NCBI GenBank assembly: GCA_033761835.1
Contig: JANRME010000278.1
Coordinates: 1 to 26,949 of the forward strand
Source: JADJNW01 sp033761835
Lineage (GTDB): Bacteria > Bacteroidota > Bacteroidia > Chitinophagales > Saprospiraceae
Reading direction: 5' to 3'
Length of the DNA stretch: 26,949 bases
Made by a program: the position numbers and the translations under genes. Below the pieces are notes generated by a model. The model was not told the DNA's origin, did no database searches, and saw only the letters and a program-made list of their open reading frames with translations. Every line of letters starts with the position of its first letter. Position 1 is the first letter of the stretch. This document shows positions 1 to 8,223 of the stretch, piece by piece.

Positions 1-1
1 G

Positions 2-202
2 CTGGGTTCATCTCTCTATCCACAAAACTTCATCGGTTTAATGAGTTGCTACGCTGCCGGATTGCCGTTTTACAGTATGGACGCCGCACCACCACTGGGT
101 TTCTTGCTAAATGGCGTATTGGGTGATTTGTTTTATTGCGGCGCATTATTTGGAGTCTTTGAATTAGTAAAAATGCGTTTCCCTCTATTAAAGGTGGTTT
201 AA
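2..202 (+). CDS. C-terminal end of a DUF6580-like small membrane protein (5' end outside window)
   Basis: An open frame enters from the left edge and ends at TAA 200-202, giving 66 residues. The visible part begins LGSSLYPQNFIGLMSCYAA and continues with hydrophobic helices (GLPFYS, then LGFLLNGVLGDLFYCGALFGVFELVK). From memory, the 'YP..f.GLm.CYaAalPF' pattern followed by a 'lG.l.f...LFG.fEl' helix is typical of the C-terminus of DUF6580 proteins. These are small multi-helix inner-membrane proteins resembling ECF-type transporter S components, and their substrates are unknown. The start codon and N-terminal helices lie outside the window. The family call rests on a short stretch, so it is moderate; being the C-terminus of a polytopic membrane protein is more secure. 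Confidence 0.6.
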   Translation: MGSSLYPQNFIGLMSCYAAGLPFYSMDAAPPLGFLLNGVLGDLFYCGALFGVFELVKMRFPLLKVV

Positions 203-209
203 TCGTTGA

Positions 210-273
210 AAAGTTGACAGGTTGATTGCTCAAAGTGTCGTTCAACCTTTCAACCCGTCAACCCGTCAACTTT
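210..273. repeat. Inverted repeat with 8-nt direct repeats upstream of the DUF5522 gene
   Basis: The right half is four tandem 8-mers at 242-273: tcaacctt, tcaacccg, tcaacccg, tcaacttt. The last two (258-273) are complementary to 210-225 (aaagttgacaggttga) at 15 of 16 positions, leaving a 32-nt loop. The element fills the gap between the membrane-protein stop and the ATG at 277. It could act as a transcript-end hairpin for the upstream gene or as leader structure for the downstream one. There is no U-tract, so a simple intrinsic terminator is not well supported. Confidence 0.6.
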
Positions 274-276
274 AAA

Positions 277-483
277 ATGAAATTATCCCAACCAGGATCA
301 GAAAAACCGCTCCAAGAAGGCATCGATTATTATATCGAAAACGGTCTCTTTGTTTTCACCGAACATTTTTTGTTAAAACGTGGCTATTGTTGCCAAAGCG
401 GCTGCCGGCATTGTCCGTATGGGTTTAAGAAAGATTTGGCATCTGACGACAAAAAAGAAAATACCAATGAAATAAATAATTAA
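277..483 (+). CDS. DUF5522 family Cys-rich small protein
   Basis: This is a 68-residue protein starting at ATG 277 (MKLSQPGSEKPLQEG). The frame stays open upstream to a TTG at 226, but that extension only translates the 8-nt repeat and lacks family character, so ATG 277 is preferred. The core is IDYYIENGLFVFTEHFLLKR followed by GYCCQSGCRHCPYG. This matches DUF5522, small bacterial proteins with an invariant G-Y-C-C-x-x-x-C-x-x-C-P cluster that probably binds a metal ion (zinc or iron; inferred). The C-terminus is a charged, probably disordered tail (KKDLASDDKKENTNE). The function is unknown. Its stop overlaps the stop of the convergent minus-strand gene by 3 nt. Confidence 0.8.
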   Translation: MKLSQPGSEKPLQEGIDYYIENGLFVFTEHFLLKRGYCCQSGCRHCPYGFKKDLASDDKKENTNEINN

Positions 484-1328
484 AACGTTGGGCAACCAAT
501 ATCCTTGCTCCGCCTGCGACCACCAATATTATTTTTGCCGCCACTGCTGTACCCACTACCGCCCAAGAAATAAGAAACGGTAATGCCGCCCATCATATAC
601 CAATCGGTGTAGTCTCCACCGCGCTGGTAAGTGACGTCTCCGTTTTCAGGGCCAGAGATGAGTGAGTTGCTAAACATTGCGGCCAGACTGCCATTGCCAT
701 TATAAACATCAAGATAATTGACCTCTACAAAGCTGATGTCATCCAAGTAATCGGTAAAGGTTTTGCGCCAACCAAACTCCGCGCCAATGGCCCAGGTATC
801 GTTGATGATAAATTTCAAGCCGCCTCCAAAAGGCAAACTAAACTGCGTCAATTGATAGGGTGCTTCATAGTTCGGCAGACCTTGTCCTTCGGTGCCAAGC
901 GGTTGCAAATCTACCCAGCCACCATCGAAGGAAGTTTGCGGATTGAAGCGATAGAAGGCTCCACCAGCGTATAGATAGGGTTTGACCATGAAATTATCGC
1001 TGCCCAGAGTAAAAAGATTTACTTCGGCAGTAAGCGCCAATTCCATGATATTCGAGCGAAATTCCGGGCGTATAACAGTTTCTGAGGTGTCGCCTGTGCC
1101 CGTGATTTTAGCTAAAGACAGTCCGAGCCGAAGTGATAGCGCATTGTTGAGGTTGAATCTACCGAAAGCCCCGCCAGCCGGGTTGGTTTCATTTAAATAT
1201 ACGCCAAATTCTTTAGGTGATAAATCGCCACTGTACAAAGATCCTCCCAGCAGCAAACCCAACTCAAAGCTTTGCGCATTCAATAGAGTCACAAAGCTAA
1301 TGTTCAACAGGATTAACCATATTCTCAT
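480..1328 (-). CDS. DUF6089 outer-membrane beta-barrel protein (paralogue 1)
   Basis: The protein has 282 residues with a signal peptide (MRIWLILLNISFVTLLNAQ) and predicted cleavage after '..NAQ'. The mature part is built of alternating hydrophobic/polar beta-strands. DUF6089 landmarks are visible: ELGLLLGGSLYSGDLSP near the N-terminus; GGAFGRFNLNNALSLRLGLS; a mid-protein PYLYAGGAFYRFNP; the highly conserved DLQPLGTEGQGLP; and FGWRKTFTDYLDD. Family members are Bacteroidota outer-membrane proteins of unknown role. Some are fused to or located near gliding/T9SS functions, but nothing here supports a more exact role. The C-terminal tail (SGGKNNIGGRRRSKD) is polar and not barrel-like. The gene lies downstream of a close paralogue on the same strand with a 205-nt gap. 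Confidence 0.85.
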   Translation of the reverse strand: MRIWLILLNISFVTLLNAQSFELGLLLGGSLYSGDLSPKEFGVYLNETNPAGGAFGRFNLNNALSLRLGLSLAKITGTGDTSETVIRPEFRSNIMELALTAEVNLFTLGSDNFMVKPYLYAGGAFYRFNPQTSFDGGWVDLQPLGTEGQGLPNYEAPYQLTQFSLPFGGGLKFIINDTWAIGAEFGWRKTFTDYLDDISFVEVNYLDVYNGNGSLAAMFSNSLISGPENGDVTYQRGGDYTDWYMMGGITVSYFLGGSGYSSGGKNNIGGRRRSKDIGCPTF

Positions 1329-1478
1329 ACGTATGAATTTTTTGGAGATTATAAATCAATATAAAATTTTATAAAAATGCCATTATGCAACGAGTGGGAA
1401 GGGCTGAATATTTTTTGAAAGTACAGGGAGATATGTTAACAAGGCAAATATACTCAAAATTTAACGCCAATAAACATT

Positions 1479-1517
1479 TTGGAATCTTGGAAGGCTGCTA
1501 TTACTTCAAGATTCCAA
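1479..1517 (-). terminator. Hairpin downstream of the upstream DUF6089 gene
   Basis: Arms ttggaatcttggaag (1479-1493) and cttcaagattccaa (1504-1517) pair along 14 bp with one bulged base and a 10-nt loop. The hairpin begins 17 nt beyond the stop of the minus-strand gene at 1534-2361, in the right place for a transcript end. On the minus strand only a short, broken T-rich stretch follows, so intrinsic termination is inferred and not demonstrated. Confidence 0.45.
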
Positions 1518-1533
1518 GATTTCATTATTAAAA

Positions 1534-2361
1534 TCACCAACCGTTGAAGCAAGGTACAGGGTCGCGGAAAGCTTTGCGAATGGCTTGTCCAAAATTATAA
1601 GATGCCATAAAGAGCCCTGTATAATACCAATCGTTGGCGTCACTACCACGGCGATACTGCACATCTACTGGCTCATCGGGTAGGTTAGGATTGCTTAATT
1701 GAGCGGCAACGGGTCCATTGCCTTCATAAAGCTCCCTGTAATTAATATCTGTATCGCTCACATCATCCAGATAATCGGTTAATAGCATTCTGCCACCTAT
1801 TTCAAAAGCAATGCTCCAGCGATCGCTCAATATGAATCGAACCCCTGCGCCCATTGGAAAATTGACCTGGGTTCGGCTATACTTTTTTTCATACCCTGGC
1901 AATCCTTGCCCTTCCGTGCCCAGCGGTTGCAACTCTACCAAACTTCCATCGGGTAATTCTGCTTTTGGGTTGAAATGAAATAACCCTACACCGCCGTAAA
2001 AATAAGGAAAAGTAAAACTTGACTCTGTGTGCCGGATGCGAATGAGATGTAATTCGCCCGTAAGATTTGCTTCTACAATTTTGGATTGAAACTGTAACCC
2101 CCGCTCGGGATAAGCGCTAAAAGCGTCGCTACCGTCCACGCTACCAAAATTAATCATCAACTTGGCAGAAAGCCGATTACTAAAGCTGGTTCTGCCAAAT
2201 ACCCCAAAGGAAGGACGAATTTGCTGAGCCAAATCAAAAGGGCTGGCAGGAGAAACATCGCCGTTATAGGCCATCGCACCAATCGTAATGCCAATGTCAA
2301 TGGGTTGTGCTTGCAAGAAAAATGTAGATAGTACCAATAGAATAGTGATGCCTTTTTTCAT
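1534..2361 (-). CDS. DUF6089 outer-membrane beta-barrel protein (paralogue 2)
   Basis: The protein has 275 residues with a signal peptide (MKKGITILLVLSTFFLQAQ). It shares the layout of its downstream neighbour: IDIGITIGAMAYNGDVSP, FGVFGRTSFSNRLSAKLMIN, a central FPYFYGGVGLFHFNPKAELP, the near-identical LVELQPLGTEGQGLPGYEKK, IGGRMLLTDYLDDVSDTDIN, and a final RRGSDANDWYYTGLFMASYN strand. The shared LQPLGTEGQGLP and TDYLDD blocks show that the two genes are duplicates. Divergence elsewhere is considerable, so the duplication is not recent. The protein presumably inserts into the outer membrane; its ligand or role is unknown. The divergent ABC-transporter promoter region lies upstream. Confidence 0.85.
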   Translation of the reverse strand: MKKGITILLVLSTFFLQAQPIDIGITIGAMAYNGDVSPASPFDLAQQIRPSFGVFGRTSFSNRLSAKLMINFGSVDGSDAFSAYPERGLQFQSKIVEANLTGELHLIRIRHTESSFTFPYFYGGVGLFHFNPKAELPDGSLVELQPLGTEGQGLPGYEKKYSRTQVNFPMGAGVRFILSDRWSIAFEIGGRMLLTDYLDDVSDTDINYRELYEGNGPVAAQLSNPNLPDEPVDVQYRRGSDANDWYYTGLFMASYNFGQAIRKAFRDPVPCFNGW

Positions 2362-2542
2362 GGGAATATGTATTGTTTTCGGGAAAATAAATTTTTATTC
2401 TAACGTCAGAAATAGCTTTTTTTATTTTAAATCATTTAAGATAATTATTTTTTTCAATATGTTCCACTTTAGCCAACAAAGGTACATCAAAGAAAAGTCA
2501 ATTTTTGGATTTTAACGCAATTGATTGATAACCTAATGCGCA

Positions 2543-2569
2543 TTGACACTGTTAATTAACGTAATTTTG
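2543..2569 (+). promoter_or_regulatory. Candidate Bacteroidota-type promoter for the ABC transporter
   Basis: TAATTTTG (2562-2569) matches the Bacteroidota -7 consensus TAnnTTTG exactly. A TTG (2543-2545) lies 16 nt upstream as a -33 candidate, slightly closer than usual. The site ends 30 nt before the ATG at 2600, within a 238-nt divergent intergenic region. This is a motif match only. Confidence 0.45.
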
Positions 2570-2599
2570 TTCCACAAAAGACTAAATAATTGACCCACT

Positions 2600-4405
2600 A
2601 TGAGTAGGAGGCAATCCCGATCGGGTAATGACGAAGAACGCATAAAACTTAGCAGAGAACGCTTATTCAAAGCATCGAAAATATTCAAGTATATCCGGCC
2701 CTATCGGTGGTCGTTTATTGGAGGATTAGCGCTATTAGTGGTTTCCAGCTTGTTATTTATGTTATTTCCTGGCGCAGCAGGTGAAATGGCCAACGTAGCT
2801 AACGGTGCTAGGCCCAAGATTGATTTGACTTTACAAGAGTTTGGCTTGTTCTTTCTGTCGTTGTTGATTGTACAAGGCATCTTTTCCTACTTCCGCACGA
2901 TTTTATTCGCCAATGTGAGTGAAAAAGGTATGGCCGATGTTCGTAAAGCATTGTACCAGAGCCTCATTACGCAAGATGTGCCATTTCTGGAGCAACGCCG
3001 CGTAGGTGAATTGACCAGCCGCATCACTTCTGATGTGGAAAAATTGCAAAGCGCTTTTTCGATCACTCTGGCAGAATTTATTCGCCAATTGGTCACTTTG
3101 GTGTCGGGTGTTGCTATTATCGCTTGGCTTACGCCAAAACTATCCTATATTATGTTGCTTACCTTTCCGGTGGTAGTTGTGATTGCGATGGTTTTTGGGC
3201 GTTATATTCGGCGCATTTCTAAAAAAAGACAAGATGAATTGGCCAATACTAATGTGATTGTAGAAGAAACTTTGCAATCTTTCGCAGTAGTCAAATCTTT
3301 CACCAATGAATGGTACGAGGTGCTTCGCTACGGCAAATCCATTGACAAAGTGGTGCAAATTTCCTTGAAATTTGCGCGTACACGGGGCTTGTTTTTCATT
3401 TTCATCATCACCGTGCTGTTTGGCGCGGTATTTTTTATCCTTTGGCAAGGCGCCTTGTTGGTCGCCAGTAACCAGATGGAGGTCGGTGATCTATTTTCCT
3501 TTATTTTATACACCGCCTTTATCGGCGGAGCGATTGGAGGGCTGGGAAGTTTGTACACTGAGTTGACCAGTGCTCTGGGCGCTACCGAGCGGATTCAGGA
3601 AATTCTTGATCGCCCTGGCGAATTACAACCATTAAATGTTCCTTTACAAGCGAATGAGCGGCTAAACGGGCATATCGAATACCGCAATGTACATTTCAGC
3701 TACCCTACGCGCAAGGACATGCAGGTACTCAAAGGCATTGATTTAACGATTTATCCTGGTCAGAAAGTAGCGCTGGTGGGCGCAAGCGGCGCGGGAAAGT
3801 CCACGATTGTTCAGCTGTTGTTACAATTGTATAAAGTGAGTAGCGGCGATATTCTGGTGGATGGAAAATCCGTTTACAACTATGATTTGTTGAAATATCG
3901 TCAAAACATTGCCATTGTACCTCAGGAAGTATTGCTATTTGGCGGCACCATTCGAGAAAATATCCTGTATGGAAGGCCCGAAGCAACTGAAAATGAAGTT
4001 ATTGAAGCTTCAAAAAAGGCAAACGCCTGGGATTTTATTCAATCCTTCCCCGATGGCTTGGAAACTATTGTCGGTGAACGCGGCGTAAAGCTTTCCGGTG
4101 GGCAACGGCAACGTGTGGCAATCGCCAGAGCTATTTTGAAAGACCCCGCTATTTTGCTTTTAGATGAAGCCACTTCTTCATTGGATGCCGAATCCGAGAA
4201 ATTGGTACAAGAAGCGCTCAATCGCTTGATGGAGGGCCGCACTTCGATTATCATTGCGCATCGCTTGGCAACCATCCGCGATGTGGATTGCATTTACGTA
4301 TTGGAAAATGGTCAAATTGTGGAGCAAGGTACGCACCAGGAGCTTTCGCTGATGGAAGACGGCGTGTATAATGCGCTCGCAAAATTGCAGTTCGAACTCA
4401 CATGA
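2600..4405 (+). CDS. ABC exporter, fused permease/ATPase (MsbA/ABCB-type half transporter)
   Basis: The protein has 601 residues, the usual length of a homodimeric type IV ABC exporter half. Residues about 25-340 form the six-helix transmembrane domain (for example WSFIGGLALLVVSSLLFMLF, FGLFFLSLLIVQGIFSYF, LFFIFIITVLFGAVFFILW). The nucleotide-binding domain follows with a Walker A GASGAGKST near residue 393, a Q-loop IVPQEV, the signature LSGGQRQR near 497, a Walker B ILLLDEAT near 517, a D-loop SSLDAES and an H-loop IIAHRLAT near 551. All catalytic elements are intact. ATP hydrolysis would drive export of a lipid, peptide or drug, but the substrate cannot be read from sequence. The basic N-terminal tail (MSRRQSRSG) is cytoplasmic. 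A TAnnTTTG promoter lies just upstream, and murB follows two genes downstream. Confidence 0.93.
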   Translation: MSRRQSRSGNDEERIKLSRERLFKASKIFKYIRPYRWSFIGGLALLVVSSLLFMLFPGAAGEMANVANGARPKIDLTLQEFGLFFLSLLIVQGIFSYFRTILFANVSEKGMADVRKALYQSLITQDVPFLEQRRVGELTSRITSDVEKLQSAFSITLAEFIRQLVTLVSGVAIIAWLTPKLSYIMLLTFPVVVVIAMVFGRYIRRISKKRQDELANTNVIVEETLQSFAVVKSFTNEWYEVLRYGKSIDKVVQISLKFARTRGLFFIFIITVLFGAVFFILWQGALLVASNQMEVGDLFSFILYTAFIGGAIGGLGSLYTELTSALGATERIQEILDRPGELQPLNVPLQANERLNGHIEYRNVHFSYPTRKDMQVLKGIDLTIYPGQKVALVGASGAGKSTIVQLLLQLYKVSSGDILVDGKSVYNYDLLKYRQNIAIVPQEVLLFGGTIRENILYGRPEATENEVIEASKKANAWDFIQSFPDGLETIVGERGVKLSGGQRQRVAIARAILKDPAILLLDEATSSLDAESEKLVQEALNRLMEGRTSIIIAHRLATIRDVDCIYVLENGQIVEQGTHQELSLMEDGVYNALAKLQFELT

Positions 4406-4452
4406 TGCTCAGTTAATATATTTATAAATGTGCATATCAGCAAATTATTCAA

Positions 4453-4992
4453 TTGGCAAATCAAAATAATATATTGCCCTATTTTATTTACATAGCAATC
4501 CTACTAGGAATCGTTGGATTGATTGTGCTATACGTCTTTGAATTTGAATATTTCAACCGCACGTTTCAAGTTGGAACGATGACATTTTGGTCAATGCTCA
4601 TTGGCATTGCGTTCGGGTTGCTTGTTGCAAGAAGATTCCTAAAATCCGCTAACGATTTGATAGACCGCGTTCGGGTGGTATTGCTGTGTACGGTAGGTAT
4701 TGCCATTTTTATGCCTTTGTTCGCCAGCCTGAGCAATCGCTTATGGAGTTTTCATCCTACGACACCCGTTGCTGTTGAATTTGTAGAAAGTGAAGCCTAT
4801 ATAGGCAGTGCCTTGGGGTTGATGAGAGGAGAAAAAATAACGCCTACCGGGCATCGAACTTTTGTTTATCGAGATACCAAATTACTGAAAATACAAACCA
4901 AAGAAGCACTTTTCCCGGAGGCCCAGCGCGGCGATACCGTTCAATTGCCTGTCAAAAAAGGACTTTGGGGTTTTGAGTTTGTATCAAAGTAA
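4453..4992 (+). CDS. Unrecognised three-helix membrane protein
   Basis: This 179-residue protein does not match a family I can name. Three hydrophobic helices are visible: residues about 8-29 (ILPYFIYIAILLGIVGLIVL), 43-62 (MTFWSMLIGIAFGLLVARRF) and 75-95 (VVLLCTVGIAIFMPLFASL). A soluble domain of about 80 residues follows and ends GDTVQLPVKKGLWGFEFVSK. The frame has no ATG before the second helix, and an in-frame stop lies at 4414. The start must therefore be a non-ATG codon; TTG 4453 is the best choice because it keeps helix 1. The gene sits 47 nt after the ABC transporter and 15 nt before murB, so co-transcription is likely. The tail between helix 3 and the C-terminus may lie in the periplasm or cytoplasm; topology is not resolved. 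Confidence 0.7.
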   Translation: MANQNNILPYFIYIAILLGIVGLIVLYVFEFEYFNRTFQVGTMTFWSMLIGIAFGLLVARRFLKSANDLIDRVRVVLLCTVGIAIFMPLFASLSNRLWSFHPTTPVAVEFVESEAYIGSALGLMRGEKITPTGHRTFVYRDTKLLKIQTKEALFPEAQRGDTVQLPVKKGLWGFEFVSK

Positions 4993-5007
4993 GAAACCAG
5001 ACAATGT

Positions 5008-6021
5008 ATGAAAATAATAGAGCATCAGCCGCTAAAATCATTAAACACCTTCGGTATCGCTGCCAATGCTGCATATTTTGTTGAAGCACATTCTGAAGAA
5101 GAATTGCGCCAGGCATTTCAATTAAACATCCAGCCAATATTGATTCTGGGTGGTGGTAGCAATTTATTATTGACCAAAGATTTTGATGGACTGGTGATTA
5201 AAAATACCATTTCTGGTAAAGAAATCATCGAAACGAAGCAGGAGGATACACTCGTGCGCGCTGGCGCTGGCGAAAACTGGCATCTGTTCGTGCTGTGGTG
5301 CTTGGAACAAGGCTTGGGCGGCATTGAAAATCTATCATTGATACCCGGCACAATCGGTGCCGCACCGATCCAAAATATTGGCGCTTATGGCGTGGAATTG
5401 AAAGACGTTTTTCATCATTTAGAAGCCATGCACATTGCCAGTGGCGATATTCGTACTTTTTCTAAAGAAGAATGCAGATTTGGCTACCGCGACAGTATTT
5501 TTAAACAGGAATTGAAAGGGCAATATTGTATTACACAAGTTTATTTACGACTAAATAAATCAAATAATCATGATATAAATATTTCTTACGGCGCCATTCG
5601 TGATATTTTGCAAACGATGAATATTAAATATCCTACGATTCATGATATAAGTAAAGCAGTTATTACAATTCGCAGCAGCAAGCTCCCAGACCCCGTAAAG
5701 ATTGGCAACTCCGGCAGTTTTTTTAAAAATCCTGAAATTCCATTGCATCAATTTGAAGCTTTACAAAAACAATTTCCGACTATTATATCATTTCCTGGTT
5801 CGGATGGCAATATCAAAATCCCCGCCGGCTGGCTGATCGAGCAATGTGGTTGGAAAGGCTACCGGCGTGGTGACGCGGGTTGCTATGAAAAACAAGCCCT
5901 TGTACTCGTCAATTATGGAAATGCTAAAGGTCTTGAGCTATGGCAATTGGCACAAGATATTGCGGATTCAGTGGAAGCTAAGTTCGGGATTCGATTACAC
6001 CCAGAAGTAAATGTGATTTGA
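5008..6021 (+). CDS. murB: UDP-N-acetylenolpyruvoylglucosamine reductase MurB
   Basis: MurB reduces UDP-GlcNAc-enolpyruvate to UDP-MurNAc with NADPH and FAD in the cytoplasm, the second committed step of peptidoglycan precursor synthesis. The protein has 337 residues, normal for a type I (E. coli-like) MurB. The FAD-binding domain shows LKSLNTFGIAANA at the N-terminus, ILGGGSNLLLT near residue 48, and LSLIPGTIGAAPIQNIGAYG near residue 110. The MurB C-terminal domain contains KIGNSGSFFKNP with the catalytic Ser and ends in LHPEVNVI with the conserved Glu. The type I insertion region around FGYRDSIFK is present. It starts 15 nt after the preceding membrane-protein gene. No terminator hairpin was found after its TGA. 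Confidence 0.96.
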   Translation: MKIIEHQPLKSLNTFGIAANAAYFVEAHSEEELRQAFQLNIQPILILGGGSNLLLTKDFDGLVIKNTISGKEIIETKQEDTLVRAGAGENWHLFVLWCLEQGLGGIENLSLIPGTIGAAPIQNIGAYGVELKDVFHHLEAMHIASGDIRTFSKEECRFGYRDSIFKQELKGQYCITQVYLRLNKSNNHDINISYGAIRDILQTMNIKYPTIHDISKAVITIRSSKLPDPVKIGNSGSFFKNPEIPLHQFEALQKQFPTIISFPGSDGNIKIPAGWLIEQCGWKGYRRGDAGCYEKQALVLVNYGNAKGLELWQLAQDIADSVEAKFGIRLHPEVNVI

Positions 6022-6543
6022 ATTTTGGATTTTTTATTTCTATTGTCATAGTCCCTATCCCCAACAAATCTACGCAGGGATTCTGTGGTATATACTAATA
6101 GCCTTTATTGCCGACAAACAATAAAATATTTGGTTTATCGGTATATTAATAATATATTTAACTTTCAAATTATTTTTGGATAGCATAAAATAAGTTATCT
6201 CTTCATTTACCGATTTATATCCCTCTCTTTCAGTATTATAAGAATTTCGTTACCAGTCATGTGCAGCATTAGTCCCAATCAAAAAGATTTGTAAATCAAG
6301 GCGTTATACTGTAAATCTTCTGCCGTCAAAGGTGATTGATTTAGTATATTTATACTTGTCGGTTTGCTTTGAATTCATAAGCAGTGGTATGAACATTACT
6401 ATCCACATGAAGATGTGGGTGTCACCATAGTCAGAGGAGCCTAATATTGTGTGATATAACAAAATCAAGGAATATAACAAAAACAAGGATTTGCCACAGT
6501 AGAGTTGCAATCCGCTATTCATCACTTAAAACAATTTCCTATT
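6022..6543. other. 522-nt intergenic region without a supported gene
   Basis: This A+T-rich gap lies between murB and the broken T9SS gene. A 73-codon open frame on the minus strand (6304-6525) has no recognisable family character or promoter and is judged spurious. The only clear structure is the 18-bp tandem duplication at 6454-6489. No promoter of the TAnnTTTG type was found. Confidence 0.6.
6454..6489. repeat. 18-bp tandem direct repeat, two copies
   Basis: atataacaaaatcaagga (6454-6471) is followed directly by atataacaaaaacaagga (6472-6489), identical at 17 of 18 positions. It lies 54 nt upstream of the ATG at 6544. Confidence 0.8.
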
Positions 6544-8152
6544 ATGACACTAAATCCCTATATGTCTTGCAAACCTAAGCGGCAAGTTGTCAAACTGCGC
6601 CACCAGCAAAAGACATTGTATGCAAACACTGGAGTGTACTTGCTATCCTTATTATTGATCTTGCTGTCACCGAAGCAGACAAATGCACAGTTTCTAAATA
6701 TAGACGGCAGTACTCATTTCGTAAGTTTTACTGGTTCTTTCCAGGATTTTATCGTACCGGATAATCCATCTATAACTAAAATCGAATTTCGAGCTAAAGG
6801 AGCAGATGGCGGATCTATTAAGTTAGATGGGAATATCAGTGATGGGTGTGAAGCTGCTGGGGGTGCCGGAGCAACTGCTAGGGGTACTTTTAGAATTGGA
6901 AATGGTATTAATGAAATTCCACGTGGTTCTATTGTACGATTTATCGTTGGGCAAAGCACTGGAGCTTATGTAAGAGATCAAAATTTTGTGTCTATAATAC
7001 AAGGCGGTGGTGGTGGTACTGGGATTTTGTATAAAAGCCCTAACTCTTCTAATTGGGAAATATTAGTAATTGCTAGATGAAACAGCACCTATTATTACTT
7101 GTCCGGCGGATATTACCATAGATTGCCGCGATATTTACACATTGAATATTACGGGTAAGGCTACCGCTAAGGATAATTGTGACGATAAGCCCATTATTAC
7201 CTATAAAGATGAAGTAATTGCTGGTGATTGTGAATGGGAATGTACAGTCAAACGCACATGGATGGCAACGGATGCCTGCGGAAATAGCTCGAATTGTATA
7301 CAAACTATCCTACGTACATCTGTCGACTTGGTGAAATGGGCATTGGCAGAAGGCCCCATTGAATTAGGCAGAGACTGGCCTTACCCATCGGATAATTCGG
7401 ATAACTTTTTGTCTATCAGTGCCGAAGCAGCACAATGCTTAGTTGACTGGTTGCCAGGTACTGATGGCACACCGCGTGTCATTCCAAATGGCCATTATAA
7501 TGTTGATGAGGGCAATTGCATCCCCTACGAAGGGTTGCTTGATGAGAATGGAAAAATTACAAACTCAATGTTATCGGAGATGCTGATTTTGGCTGTGAAC
7601 TTGAGACTAAATCCTGAAATGGTCGATATACCGCTAAAAGAACTGGCTTGCACGTTCCATCCAATTGTTTATCAGCATATGCGCGGCACGCCTACCATCG
7701 GCAAAATGTATACGGTGGGGATAAACTATCTCGGCAATGTATATGGTCCGAATCATCAACCATTCTTTAAAGATGCCATCCGTTGCATTAATACCGCTTT
7801 TAAAGACAGATGTGAGCCAATAGACACCAACAGTGAATCTGTCACAGCCGCCTCATTAAATAAGATCGTATTACCAGCTATATCGGCATCAGAAGTTATC
7901 GAGATATTGAATGTTTTTCCGAATCCTACATCAGGTGTCATCTATATTGATTTTAACGAACCTGCATCACAATCCATATTGGTGCGGATTTATAATATAC
8001 AAGGAAAAGTCATCAGCGAGCAAAAATGGGATGAGGCGCTAGTAGGCACGCTTCCATTCTATTTGCAGGAACAGCCAAGCGGTATTTATTTGGTTAAAGC
8101 TTTTATTAGGAGCGATATGGTATTGACAAGTAAAGTGATTTTAACAAAATAA
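6544..8152 (+). pseudogene. Broken T9SS-secreted glycine-rich / HYR-domain protein with frame jump near 7070
   Basis: Two overlapping frames look like the two ends of one long secreted protein. The first (ATG 6544, stop 7078-7080) has a basic N-terminus, a hydrophobic signal (YLLSLLLILLSP..TNAQ) and a Gly-rich beta domain (AAGGAGATARGTFRIGNG, then IIQGGGGGTGILY). It ends ..WEILVIAR just where such domains normally continue with further glycines. The second frame begins immediately after an in-frame TAA (7067-7069), with no ATG nearby. It encodes LDETAPIITCPADITIDCRD (HYR-type adhesive module with paired Cys), a domain of about 200 residues I do not recognise (from DLVKWALAEGPIELG), and a T9SS type A sorting domain (VFPNPTSGVIYIDF through SGIYLVKAF..VLTSKVILTK). 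The frames differ by one, so an internal deletion or a collapsed repetitive assembly is the simplest explanation. If intact, it would be a cell-surface protein. Confidence 0.75.
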
Positions 8153-8223
8153 TTTTTATTTATCAAATCATTCCGTCTTCGCAAGGGCTCGGCGATATAC
8201 AGCACCCCACAACAATGTTCGAC

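Noticed and set aside
6283..6320. Possible third REP-like inverted repeat (aagattt / aaatctt)
   Set aside because: Only 7 bp pair, with a long spacer; within chance for this A+T content.
6304..6525. A 73-codon minus-strand hydrophobic frame before the T9SS gene
   Set aside because: No recognisable domain, no promoter, atypical composition, and it overlaps the tandem 18-bp repeat.
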